A stretch of 64,000 nucleotides of DNA from Archivesica marissinica (lineage: Eukaryota; Mollusca; Bivalvia; Venerida; Vesicomyidae): assembly GCA_014843695.1 (NCBI GenBank), contig CM026403.1:8571728-8635727 (forward strand), in the 5' to 3' direction. Under the pieces are notes generated by a model, which was given only the letters and a program-made list of their open reading frames with translations, did no database searches and was not told the origin of the DNA. Of this stretch, positions 23,538-34,373 are shown piece after piece (within the stretch, counting starts at the first letter, position 1; every line of letters starts with the position of its first letter). Both the position numbers and the translations under genes were made by a program.

Positions 23538-26500
23538 GTGCGGATACTTCACATGCACGTTATACATTAGTCAGACATGCGGATACTTCACATACACGAT
23601 ATACATCAGTCAGACATGTGGATACTTCACATACACGTTATACATCAGTCAGACGTGCGGATACTTCACATACACGATATACATCAGTCAGACATGATAC
23701 TTCACATGCACGATATACATCAGTCAGACGTGCGGATACTTCACATGCACGATATACATCAGTCAGACATGATACTTCACATGCACGATATACATCAGTC
23801 AGACATGCGGATACTTCACATACACGATATACATCAGTCAGACATGATACTTCACATGCACGATATACATCAGTCGGACGTGCGGATACTTCACATGCAC
23901 GATATACATCAGTCAGACGTGCGGATACTTCACATACACGATATACATCAGTCAGACGTGCGGATACTTCACATACACGATATACATCAGTCAGACATGC
24001 GGATACTTCACATACACGATATACATCAGTCAGACGTGCGGATACTTCACATACACGATATACATCAGTCAGACGTGCGGATACTTCACATGCACGATAT
24101 ACATCAGTCAGACATGCGGATACTTCACATGCATGTTATACATCAGTCAGACGTGCGGATACTTCACATGCACGATATACATCAGTCAGACGTGCGGATA
24201 CTTCACATACACGATATACATCAGTCAGACGTGCGGATACTTCACATACACGATATACATCAGTCAGACGTGCGGATACTTCACATACACGATATACATC
24301 AGTCAGACGTGCGGATACTTCACATACACGATATACATCACTCAGACATGCGGATACTTCACATACACGATATACATCAGTCAGACGTGCGGATACTTCA
24401 CATACACGATATACATCAGTCAGACATGCGGATACTTCACATACACGATATACATCAGTCAGACGTGCGGACACTTCACATGCATGTTATACATCAGTCA
24501 GACATGATACTTCACATGCATGTTATACATCAGTCAGACGTGCGGATACTTCACATACACGTTATACATCAGTCAGACATGCGGATACTTCACATACACG
24601 ATATACATCAGTCAAACGTGCGGATACTTCACATACACGATATACATCAGTCAGACATGCGGATACTTCACATGCACGATATACATCAGTCAGACGTGCG
24701 GACACTTCACATGCATGTTATACATCAGTCAGACATGATACTTCACATGCATGTTATACATCAATCAGACATGATACTTCACATGCATGTTATACATCAG
24801 TCAGACATGATACTTCACATGCACGATATACATCAGTCAGACATGATACTTCACATGCATGTTATACATCAGTCAGACATGATACTTCACATGCATGTTA
24901 TACATCAGTCAGACATGATACTTCACATGCATGTTATACATCAGTCAGACATGATACTTCACATGCACGATATACATCAGTCAGACATGATACTTCACAT
25001 GCACGTTATACATCAGTCAGACATGATACTTCACATGCACGATATACATCAGTCAGACATGCGGATACTTCACATACACGATATACATCAGTCAGACATG
25101 ATACTTCACATGCACGATATACATCAGTCAGACATGATACTTCACATGCACGATATACATCAGTCAGACATGCGGATACTTCACATGCACGATATACATC
25201 AGTCAGACATGCGGATACTTCACATGCACGATATACATCAGTCAGACATGCGGATACTTCACATGCACGATATACATCAGTCAGACATGCGGATACTTCA
25301 CATGCACGATATACATCAGTCAGACATGATACTTCACATGCACGTTATACATCAGTCAGACATGATACTTCACATACACGTTATACATCAGTCAGACATG
25401 ATACTTCACATGCACGTTATACATCAGTCAGACATGATACTTCACATACACGTTATACATCAGTCAGACGTGCGGATACTTCACATACACGTTATACATC
25501 AGTCAGACATGCGGATACTTCACATACACGATATACATCAGTCAGACATGCGGATACTTCACATGCACGATATACATCAGTCAGACATGCGGATACTTCA
25601 CATACACGATATACATCAGTCAGACATGTGGATACTTCACATGCACGATATACATCAGTCAGACATGTGGATACTTCACATGCACGATATACATCAGTCA
25701 GACATGCGGATACTTCACATGCACGATATACATCAGCCAGACATGCGGATACTTCACATACACGATATACATCAGTCAGACGTGCGGATACTTCACATAC
25801 ACGATATACATCAGTCAGACATGATACTTCACATGCACGATATACATCAGTCAGACATGATACTTCACATGCACGTTATACATCAGTCAGACATGCGGAT
25901 ACTTCACATGCACGTTATACATCAGTCAGACATGATACTTCACATGCACGTTATACATCAGTCAGACATGATACTTCACATGCACGTTATACATCAGTCA
26001 GACATGCGGATACTTCACATGCACGTTATACATCAGTCAGACATGATACTTCACATGCACGTTATACATCAGTCAGACATGATACTTCACATGCACGTTA
26101 TACATCAGTCAGACATGCGGATACTTCACATGCACGTTATACATCAGTCAGACATGATACTTCACATGCACGTTATACATCAGTCAGACATGATACTTCA
26201 CATGCACGTTATACATCAGTCAGACATGCGGATACTTCACATGCACGTTATACATCAGTCAGACATGATACTTCACATGCACGTTATACATCAGTCAGAC
26301 ATGATACTTCACATGCACGTTATACATCAGTCAGACATGCGGATACTTCACATGCACGTTATACATCAGTCAGACATGATACTTCACATGCATGTTATAC
26401 ATCAGTCAGACATGATACTTCACATGCACGATATACATCAGTCAGACATGATACTTCACATGCACGTTATACATCAGTCAGACATGATACTTCACATGCA

Positions 26501-29131
26501 CGTTATACATCAGTCAGACATGATACTTCACATGCACGATATACATCAGTCAGACGTGCGGATACTTCACATACACGATATACATCAGTCAGACATGCGG
26601 ATACTTCACATGCACGTTATACATCAGTCAGACATGATACTTCACATGCACGTTATACATCAGTCAGACATGATACTTCACATGCACGATATACATCAGT
26701 CAGACATGCGGATACTTCACATGCACGATATACATCAGTCAGACATGCGGATACTTCACATACACGTTATACATCAGTCAGACATGCGGATACTTCACAT
26801 ACACGTTATACATCAGTCAGACATGCGGATACTTCACATACACGTTATACATCAGTCAGACATGCGGATACTTCACATACACGTTATACATCAGTCAGAC
26901 ATGCGGATACTTCACATACACGTTATACATCAGTCAGACATGCGGATACTTCACATACACGTTATACATCAGTCAGACATGCGGATACTTCACATACACG
27001 TTATACATCAGTCAGACATGCGGATACTTCACATACACGTTATACATCAGTCAGACATGCGGATACTTCACATACACGTTATACATCAGTCAGACATGCG
27101 GATACTTCACATACACGTTATACATCAGTCAGACATGCGGATACTTCACATACACGTTATACATCAGTCAGACATGCGGATACTTCACATACACGTTATA
27201 CATCAGTCAGACATGCGGATACTTCACATGCACGATATACATCAGTCAGACGTGCGGATACTTCACATACACGATATACATCAGTCAGACGTGCGGATAC
27301 TTCACATACACGATATACATCAGTCAGACGTGCGGATACTTCACATACACGATATACATCAGTCAGACGTGCGGATACTTCACATACACGATATACAACA
27401 CTCAGACATGCGAATACTTCACATACACGTTATACATCAGTTGGACGTGCGGATACTTCACATGCATGTTATACATCAGTCAGACATGCGGATACTTCAC
27501 ATGCACGATATACATCAGTCAGACATGCGGATACTTCACATACACGATATACATCAGTCAGACGTGCGGATACTTCACATACACGATATACATCAGTCAG
27601 ACGTGCGGATACTTCACATACACGATATACATCAGTCAGACATGCGGATACTTCACATACACGTTATACATCAGTCGGACGTGCGGATACTTCACATGCA
27701 CGATAATGATATACATCAGTCAGACATGCGGATACTTCACATACACGATATACATCAGTCAGACGTGCGGATACTTCACATACACGATATACATCAGTCA
27801 GACGTGCGGATACTTCACATACACGATATACATCAGTCAGACATGCGGATACTTCACATACCGGTACACAATATACATCAGTCAGACGTGCGGATACTTC
27901 ACATACCGGTACACAATATACATCAGTCAGACATGCGGATACTTCACATACCGGTACACAATATACATCAGTCAGACGTGCGGATACTTCACATACCGGT
28001 ACACAATATACATCAGTCAGACATGCGGATACTTCACATACCGGTACACAATATACATCAGTCAGACGTGCGGATACTTCACATACCGGTACACAATATA
28101 CATCAGTCAGACATGCGGATACTTCACATACCGGTACACAATATACATCAGTCAGACGTGCGGATACTTCACATACCGGTACACAATATACATCAGTCAG
28201 ACATGCGGATACTTCACATACCGGTACACAATATACATCAGTCAGACGTGCGGATACTTCACATACCGGTACACAATATACATCAGTCAGACATGCGGAT
28301 ACTTCACATACCGGTACACAATATACATCAGTCAGACGTGCGGATACTTCACATGCACGATATACATCAGTCAGACGTGCGGATACTTCACATGCACGAT
28401 ATACATCAGTCAGACGTGCGGATACTTCACATACACGATATACATCACTCAGACATGCGGATACTTCACATACACGTTATACATCAGTCGGACGTGCGGA
28501 TACTTCACATGCACGATATACATCAGTCAGACATGCGGATACTTCACATACACGATATACATCAGTCAGACATGCGGATACTTCACATGCACGATATACA
28601 TCAGTCAGACATGCGGATACTTCACATGCATGTTATACATCAGTCAGACATGCGGATACTTCACATGCACGATATACATCAGTCAGACATGCGGATACTT
28701 CACATGCACGATATACATCAGTCAGACATGCGGATACTTCACATGCACGATATACATCAGTCAGACGTGCGGATACTTCACATACACAATATACATCAGT
28801 CAGACATGCGGATACTTCACATACACGATATACATCAGTCAGACGTGCGGATACTTCACATACACGATATACATCAGTCAGACGTGCGGATACTTCACAT
28901 ACACGATATACATCAGTCAGACATGCGGATACTTCACATACACGTTATACATCAGTCGGACGTGCGGATACTTCACATGCACGATATACATCAGTCAGAC
29001 ATGCGGATACTTCACATGCACGATATACATCAGTCAGACATGCGGATACTTCACATACACGATATACATCAGTCGGACGTGTGGATACTTCACATACACG
29101 ATATACATCAGGCAGACATGCGGATACTTTA
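23538..29131. repeat. 36/39/45-bp minisatellite, about 145 copies
   Basis: The core unit is 'gcggatacttcacatacacg' followed by 'atatacatcagtcagacgt' (39 bp). A 36-bp form lacks GCG, and a 45-bp form carries 'ccggtacaca' (27857-28330). All lengths are multiples of three, so two plus-strand frames stay open over long stretches. Local higher-order patterns are seen: a 39+36+36 triplet around 25.9-26.4 kb, more than ten identical 39-mers at 26.75-27.2 kb, and alternating acat/acgt 45-mers. It fills most of intron 4. Confidence 0.97.
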
Positions 29132-29377
29132 TTACAAAATAAATCGCCCAAGGATGTGTGAATAAACCATGTTAATTGACACTCTGCCATGTAATCGGAT
29201 AATTACAGTAGGTGCTAAGGTAGGTAGTAGTGTTTAATTATGATGTCAAAACTGTTTAGACGAACCCAGAAAATTCCTTTGAAATATTAGACAGTTTGCA
29301 ACAACAACCACTCCCATGTATCTTACATTTTTAAAAATTTAACTAACTGCTCAATATTACCAAAAAGTACTATTTAA

Positions 29378-29615
29378 CCCTTTCAACCCCACAGGCCTCT
29401 AAATAGGCTTATGAAAAGTGTAGATCCAGATGAGCCGGCTCGTGACGAGCCGTCTCATCAGGATCTGCACTTTTTTGCCAGTAATAATTATTACTATTTT
29501 TAGATAAAATTACCCATTTTGATAAATGAACTGGTCCAAAGGTAATTTTCTTATTAATTTATTGGTCTGAAAATATCACGCACCAGTCCATGTCAGTTAC
29601 TTGGGGTTGAATGGG
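29378..29615. mobile_element. piggyBac-type MITE, family 2, complete
   Basis: It is 238 bp, flanked by TTAA at 29374-29377 and 29616-29619, with ends CCCTTTCAACCCC and (inverted) CCCATTCAACCCC. It is in the opposite orientation to the copy at 20346 and nearly identical to that at 50352. The GATGAGCCGGCTC hairpin is at about 29429-29460. Confidence 0.92.
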
Positions 29616-29629
29616 TTAAAGTACGATTT

Positions 29630-29757
29630 TAATTAGATTGTCCTCAAAAATGCCAATTTGAATGAATTTGAGTTTTCGATAGAATTCTATCGAATATTGG
29701 AATATCTTCCCGACCGAATATTCGAATAGTAAAATCACTATTCGTTGCCATCCCAAT
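29630..29757 (-). mobile_element. Fragment of a hAT-like repeat
   Basis: On the minus strand it starts 'gggatggcaacgaatagtga' and continues with clustered TATTCGAATATTCG-type palindromes. The start matches the plus-strand fragment at 54736 ('gggatgtcaacgagtagta'). Ends of this kind (GGGATG-x-CAACGA-x-TA) are known from hAT elements, but neither copy here is complete. Confidence 0.45.
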
Positions 29758-29917
29758 TTTAAACTAATTGGAGTGCTGGGATGTATTAGATAGATGTACA
29801 TTGCACATATATGAGATAGAAAATTCCCATTGTTCACATTATCATTCACATTGATATACAACAAATTTAATCTACCGGTTACGGTATGTCATGATTTTTT
29901 TTTCTTTCTTTTTTTTA

Positions 29918-30161
29918 TACTTTATTTATTTTACAACGATTGCGAAGCAAGTTTTAACAACGTATATTAATCACTCTCGTTGGCTCGGATGAAAGCGTAT
30001 GTGGTCATTCATGTGGGAGGAAACCGCAGTACCCGGAGAAAACCCACCTGTCCGATCTGGCGACCACCGCACCATCTCACATACTTCCCTGTCCGAGGAT
30101 CGAACCCGGGTCGCATTGGTGAGAAGCGAGCGCGCTAACCACTGCGCTAATCGGACAGCCA
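29918..30161 (-). mobile_element. Type-B SINE (tRNA-derived), full
   Basis: On the minus strand it starts 'tggctgtccgattagcgcag', has a B box 'gggttcgatcctc', the body 'ggtgggttttctccgggta', and a tail 'aacttgcttcgcaatcg' shared with type-C SINEs. Confidence 0.9.
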
Positions 30162-30295
30162 TATGATTTGACCATATATCATGTCAATATCTTTTTTGTA
30201 AGAAAGTGGTAGACTTGGATTTATTGTTTTTGCCAAGCAGGACATTTTTATGCTATTTAAAAATATCGAAATTTAAACGGCATAAAATACGAGAA

Positions 30296-30537
30296 AACAC
30301 GCTAGACTGGTAATCCATGGATCGCAGGTTCGATCCCCCATCTGACCCTAATAAAATTAACAGTCTTTCAGATGGGAGCTGTACACCGTGCACGTAAAAG
30401 AACCAGAGGAATGGGTCTCTGTCTGTGTCATTGCACTATCCTCTACCAAAAATCTAAAATGATTAATCACTTCAGGAAGCATCACTCATATGGGCAGCCG
30501 GTAGCAACGATAAATAAACGTAAAACACACACAAGAA
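30296..30537 (+). mobile_element. Type-A SINE, head partly deleted
   Basis: It keeps 'ctggtaatccatggatcgca', the B box 'ggttcgatccc', the body 'gtgcacgtaaaagaaccaga' and the end 'gataaataaacgtaaaacac'. Its A-box half and a ~30-bp body segment are missing. It sits in intron 4, 25 bp from the exon 4 donor. Confidence 0.85.
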
Positions 30538-30560
30538 AAAAAAATGGTATGCATACTTAC

Positions 30561-30846
30561 AGCGTAAATTCCTCATTCCACTTTGGATGTGATGAATTTT
30601 TGATTGTACTGGTTTTCTGGATGTCCATATCAACAGATCCCTTTGCCCCAATACTGGCTGATACAGTATGTGTAAGATTAGAGGGGTTCTTGGCTAGTAC
30701 CTGTGGCGAAACTGTGGGCGAGGTCTTATGTGGATTCTTCGATGGAATCCGAGGGGAGAGACTTTTGGGTGAAATGTGGGTGGACGATGCAGTTCCCCTT
30801 GTTGTCGGGTGGTGCACGGACAACAAACAGTAACTGTCACATGTAT
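30561..30846 (-). CDS. BAIAP3-like: BAIAP3/UNC13D-like gene, exon 4 (C2A loop 1 to strand 4)
   Basis: This is a 286-nt minus-strand exon entered in phase 1 and left in phase 2, with acceptor GGTATTTGTAG|ATACATG and donor ACGCT|GTAAGTATG. With the G from exon 3 it reads D-TCDSYCLLSV, then a ~65-residue Ser/Pro-rich insert (SPKSLSPRIPSKNPHKTSP, TVSPQVLAKNPS), then KTSTIKNSSHPKWNEEFT. D-S-Y-C-L-L and K-T-x3-K-N-x2-H-P-x-W-N-E-x-F are core C2 motifs. An insert at this point, between DPYCLL and the KT strand, is also seen in UNC13D-type C2A domains. The repeated S-P sites make it a possible phosphorylation segment (inference). Confidence 0.92.
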
Positions 30847-30958
30847 CTACAAATACCATTTTACATGTGTTTAATCAAATCTTAATAAAATGGAGAGAAT
30901 TTAAATAAGCTCCATAAGTTTAAACAGTATTTATTATTTATTTATTTATTATTTATTC

Positions 30959-31193
30959 GGAAGTTGTGATAGTGCAGTGGATGCGCGTTCGCTTCAGGTG
31001 CGAAAGGTCCGGAGTTCGAGCACCACTGGAGCCGTTACGATTGTGCCCTTAGGCAAGGTATTTAAATTCCACGTTGCCTCTTCTCTCTCCCTCGTGGCAA
31101 TGGATTCCATCAGGAATGAGGTCTCGAAGGTGATTAATATAAGTTGTAAGAACTTGTTTCGCAATCAAGCTAAAATAAATTTGTATAAACTAA
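30959..31193 (+). mobile_element. Type-C SINE, full
   Basis: The head 'ggaagttgtgatagtgcagt', with anticodon-like arm ttcgc-ttcaggt-gcgaa and B box 'gagttcgagcacc', is followed by the body and tail 'aacttgtttcgcaatcaagc', ending 'tttgtataaacta'. It is joined tail-to-tail to the next SINE. Confidence 0.92.
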
Positions 31194-31436
31194 AGTTTAT
31201 TTATTTTACAACAATTGCAAAACAAGTTTTAACAACATATATTAATCACTCTCGTTGGCGCGGAAGAAAGCATAAATGTGATCATTCGTGTGGGCGGAAA
31301 CCGGAGTACCCGGAGAAAACCCACCTGTCCGATCTGGCGACCACCGTACCATCTCACATACTACCCGATCCGAGGATCGAACCAAGGTTGAATTGGTGAG
31401 AAGCGAGCGCGCTAACTACAGCGCTAGTCGGACAGC
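31194..31436 (-). mobile_element. Type-B SINE, full, tail-to-tail with the preceding SINE
   Basis: On the minus strand it reads 'ggctgtccgactagcgctgt' ... 'ggtgggttttctccgggta' ... 'aacttgttttgcaattgttg'. Its tail directly abuts the tail of the plus-strand type-C SINE, so the two form an inverted pair in intron 3. Confidence 0.9.
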
Positions 31437-31574
31437 CAAACCCCTATTGTGTGTCACTTGATCATAAGTCAATGGACCATTAGAGAGCACTCTTCAGAAG
31501 CAAACAAACCCAATTCGAGTAATTGATATCTCCTGTGAAACAAACTGGCTCTGGATGGATACATTTGTAGTGGT

Positions 31575-31795
31575 ATACATGGAGGCTTTAATAGCGACAG
31601 GGTAGAGTGTTCACCTCCAGGTAATGGATGATCAGGCAGTCATGGGTTCAAACACTGACATTAACGGTGTCAGAAGTGTTTTTTCAGGCCCATGCTTGAC
31701 TACACAGACTCGTACTTCGGTTGGAGAGGGCTATACTCTGATCAGGCAGTCGTGGTTTCAAACCTCGACATGAGCTTGGTACATATTTATTTGAA
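31575..31795 (+). mobile_element. Possible type-F SINE
   Basis: 'tttaatagcgacagggtaga' resembles an A box region and 'catgggttcaaac' a B box at the right distance. The text then continues with 'ctgatcaggcagtcgtggtt', which repeats part of the head. Only one copy is in the window, so the assignment is tentative. Confidence 0.45.
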
Positions 31796-32048
31796 GTTTC
31801 ATATATATAAACTTTACATTTAGCCAGTGTGATCTATTAAAACATTGATTTTCTACCGTTTGTTTTCACTTTTTTGATAAGAGTTGTCTATCACTACTAT
31901 AAGCTTTATGCTAAAACAAAAAGCAAGCTACATTAATGTCACAGGTCATTACACTGCTATCCAAAATGCTTTTGGCATGGGGGGGGGAGAAGAAATTAAT
32001 GACAAATACGCAAACAACTATGATATCATTGATCAAACGTTTACAAAC

Positions 32049-32118
32049 CTTCGGAAAAATCTGTGCCACGCAATCCATTTGCCTCAAGCACGAAGATGTT
32101 CACTTGTATTTTACGTGT
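32049..32118 (-). CDS. BAIAP3-like: BAIAP3/UNC13D-like gene, exon 3 (first strand of C2A)
   Basis: This is a 70-nt minus-strand exon entered in phase 0 and left in phase 1, with acceptor GCGTTTACCAG|ACACG and donor TCCGAAG|GTTTGT. It encodes TRKIQVNIFVLEANGLRG followed by TDFSE. The pattern of alternating hydrophobics, then A-x-G-L-x-[GA]-x-D, is the start of a C2 domain, matching the family's 'atVkqAkgilgkD' strand and first calcium ligand. The last G completes Asp with AT from exon 4, giving TDFSEDTCDSYC. In the family a Ser-Asp-Pro-Tyr occupies the CDSY position. Confidence 0.9.
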
Positions 32119-32183
32119 CTGGTAAACGCAAAACAAATGTAAATCAGCATTAAATCAGCTACATTGGCACAAGCATCTATTAA

Positions 32184-32338
32184 CCCTAATTTGCCAATTA
32201 CAACTAAAGTTATTTTGCAAACAACATTGAACCAGATCAGGCGGATCAGTCGGATCAGGCTCTATGCTGTTAGCTATTCGGATAGTGGAGGTAAAACACT
32301 TGTCTGAATAGCAAACAACATAGATCCTATTCTATGTG
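32184..32338. mobile_element. piggyBac-type MITE, family 1 relative, truncated
   Basis: TTAA (32180-32183) precedes CCCTAATTTGCCAATTAC. The interior 'tctatgctgttagctattcg' and 'gcaaacaacatagatcct' matches family 1 at 17.2 kb. The right end is replaced by the 16-bp satellite. Confidence 0.72.
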
Positions 32339-32342
32339 GGAA

Positions 32343-34161
32343 TAGATAAGGCGCTGAGTGATAATGGCGCTGAGTGATAATGGCGCTGAGTGATAATGTT
32401 GCTGAGTGATAATGTTGCTGAGGGATAATGGTGCCAAGGGATAATGTCGCTGAGTGATAATGTTGCTGAGTGAAAATGTTGCCGAGTGATAATGTCGTGG
32501 GTGATAATGTTGCTGAGGGATAATGTCACTGAGGGATAATGTCACTGAGGGATAATGTCACTGAGGGATAATGTTGCTGAGGGATAATGTCACTGAGGGA
32601 TAATATTGCTGAGGGATAATGTCACTGAGGGATAATATTGCTGAGGTGAGGGATAATGTTGCTGAGGGATAATGTTGCTGAGGGATAATGTCGCCAAGGG
32701 ATAATGTCGCTGAGGGATAATGTCACTGAGGGATAATGTCGCTGATGGATAATGTCACCGAGGGATAATGTCACTGAGGGATAATGTCACTGAGGGATAA
32801 TATTGCTGAGGGATAATGTCACTGAGGGATAATATCGTTGAGGGATAATGTCACTGAGGGATAATGTCACTGAGGGATAATATTGCTGAGGGATAATGTC
32901 ACTGAGGGATAATATCGCTGAGGTGAGGGATAATGTCACTGAGGGATAATATCACTGAGGGATAATGTCACTGAGGGATAATGTCGCTGAGGGATAATGG
33001 CAGCAAGGGATAATGGTGCCAAGGGATAATGTCGCTGAGGGATAATGTCACTGAGGGATAATTTCACTGAGGGATAATGTCGCTGAGGGATAATGTTGCT
33101 GAGGGATAATGTCGCTGAGGGGTAATGGTGGCAAGGGATAATGGTGCTGAGGGATAATATCACTGAGGGATAATGGTGGCAAGGGATAATGTTGCTGAGG
33201 GATAATGTTGCTGAGGGATAATGTCACTGAGGGATAATGGTGCCAAGGGATAATGTTGCTGAGGGATAATGTTGCTGAAGGATAATGGTGCCAAGGGATA
33301 ATATTGCTGAGGGATAATGTTGCTGAGGGATAATGTTGCTGAGGGATAATGTTGCTGAGGGATAATGTCACTGAGGGATAATGTTGCTGAGGGATAATGT
33401 CTCTGAGGGATAATGGTGCCCAGTGATAATGTTGCTGAGGGATAATGTCTCTGAGGGATAATGGTGCCAAGGGATACTGTTGCTGAGGGATAATGTTGCT
33501 GAGGGATGCTGAGGGATAATGTTGCTGAGGGATAATGTTGCTGAGGGATAATGTTGCTGAGGGATAATGTTGCTGAGGGATAATGGTGCCAAGGGATAAT
33601 GTTGCCGAGGGATAATGGTGCCAAGGGATAATGTTGCCGAGGGATAATGGTGCCAAGGGATAATGTTGCCGAGGGATAATGGTGCCAAGGGATAATGTCA
33701 CTGAGGGATAATGTCACTGAGGAATAATGTCACTGAGGGATAATGTCGCTGAGTGATAATGTCACTGAGGGATAATGACACTGAGGGATAATGACACTGA
33801 GGGATAATGTCACTGAGGGATAATGTCACTGAGGGATAATGACACTGAGGGATAATGACACTGAGGGATAATGTCACTGAGGGATAATGTAACTGAGGGA
33901 TAATGTCACTGAGGGATAATGTCGCTGAGGGATAATGTCACTGAGGGATAATGTCACTGAGGGATAATGTCACTGAGGGATAATGTCACTGAGGGATAAT
34001 GTCACTGAGGGATAATGTCACTGAGGGATAATGACACTGAGGGATAATGTCACTGAGGGATAATGACACTGAGGGATAATGACACTGAGGGATAATGACA
34101 CTGAGGGATAATGTAACTGAGGGATAATGTCACTGAGGGATAATGTCACTGAGGGATAATA
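32343..34161. repeat. 16-bp minisatellite, left part, about 114 copies
   Basis: The unit 'gtcactgagggataat' varies at the first positions (gttgct, ggtgcc, gtcgct, gacact). The left third is diverse, while the right end (33.7-34.16 kb) is almost uniform gtcact/gacact. The same array resumes at 40208 after a retrotransposon. ORFs in all three minus frames are trivial because 16 bp is not a multiple of three and the unit lacks stops. Confidence 0.97.
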
Positions 34162-34373
34162 TGAATGAATGAATGGTGTTTTACGGCGCATCGACATCTA
34201 AGGTCATGTAGCGCGCTTTAAAGTTATGTTTATTGTCGAGTGTATGAAATAAAATTCTATATAAGTATATGCATTACGTAAAAATTAATACTAAGAAGTT
34301 ATAAAGACGTAAGATTAATTACAGGTAATATATGAATGAATGATTATTACAAAGGCATGATTAACAATTGATA

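Noticed and set aside
23577..29165. 1,862-codon plus-strand ORF as a giant repetitive protein
   Set aside because: It is entirely made of the 36/39/45-bp satellite, other frames are open too, variable sites are mostly non-synonymous, there is no promoter or unique sequence at the start, and it lies antisense in an intron.
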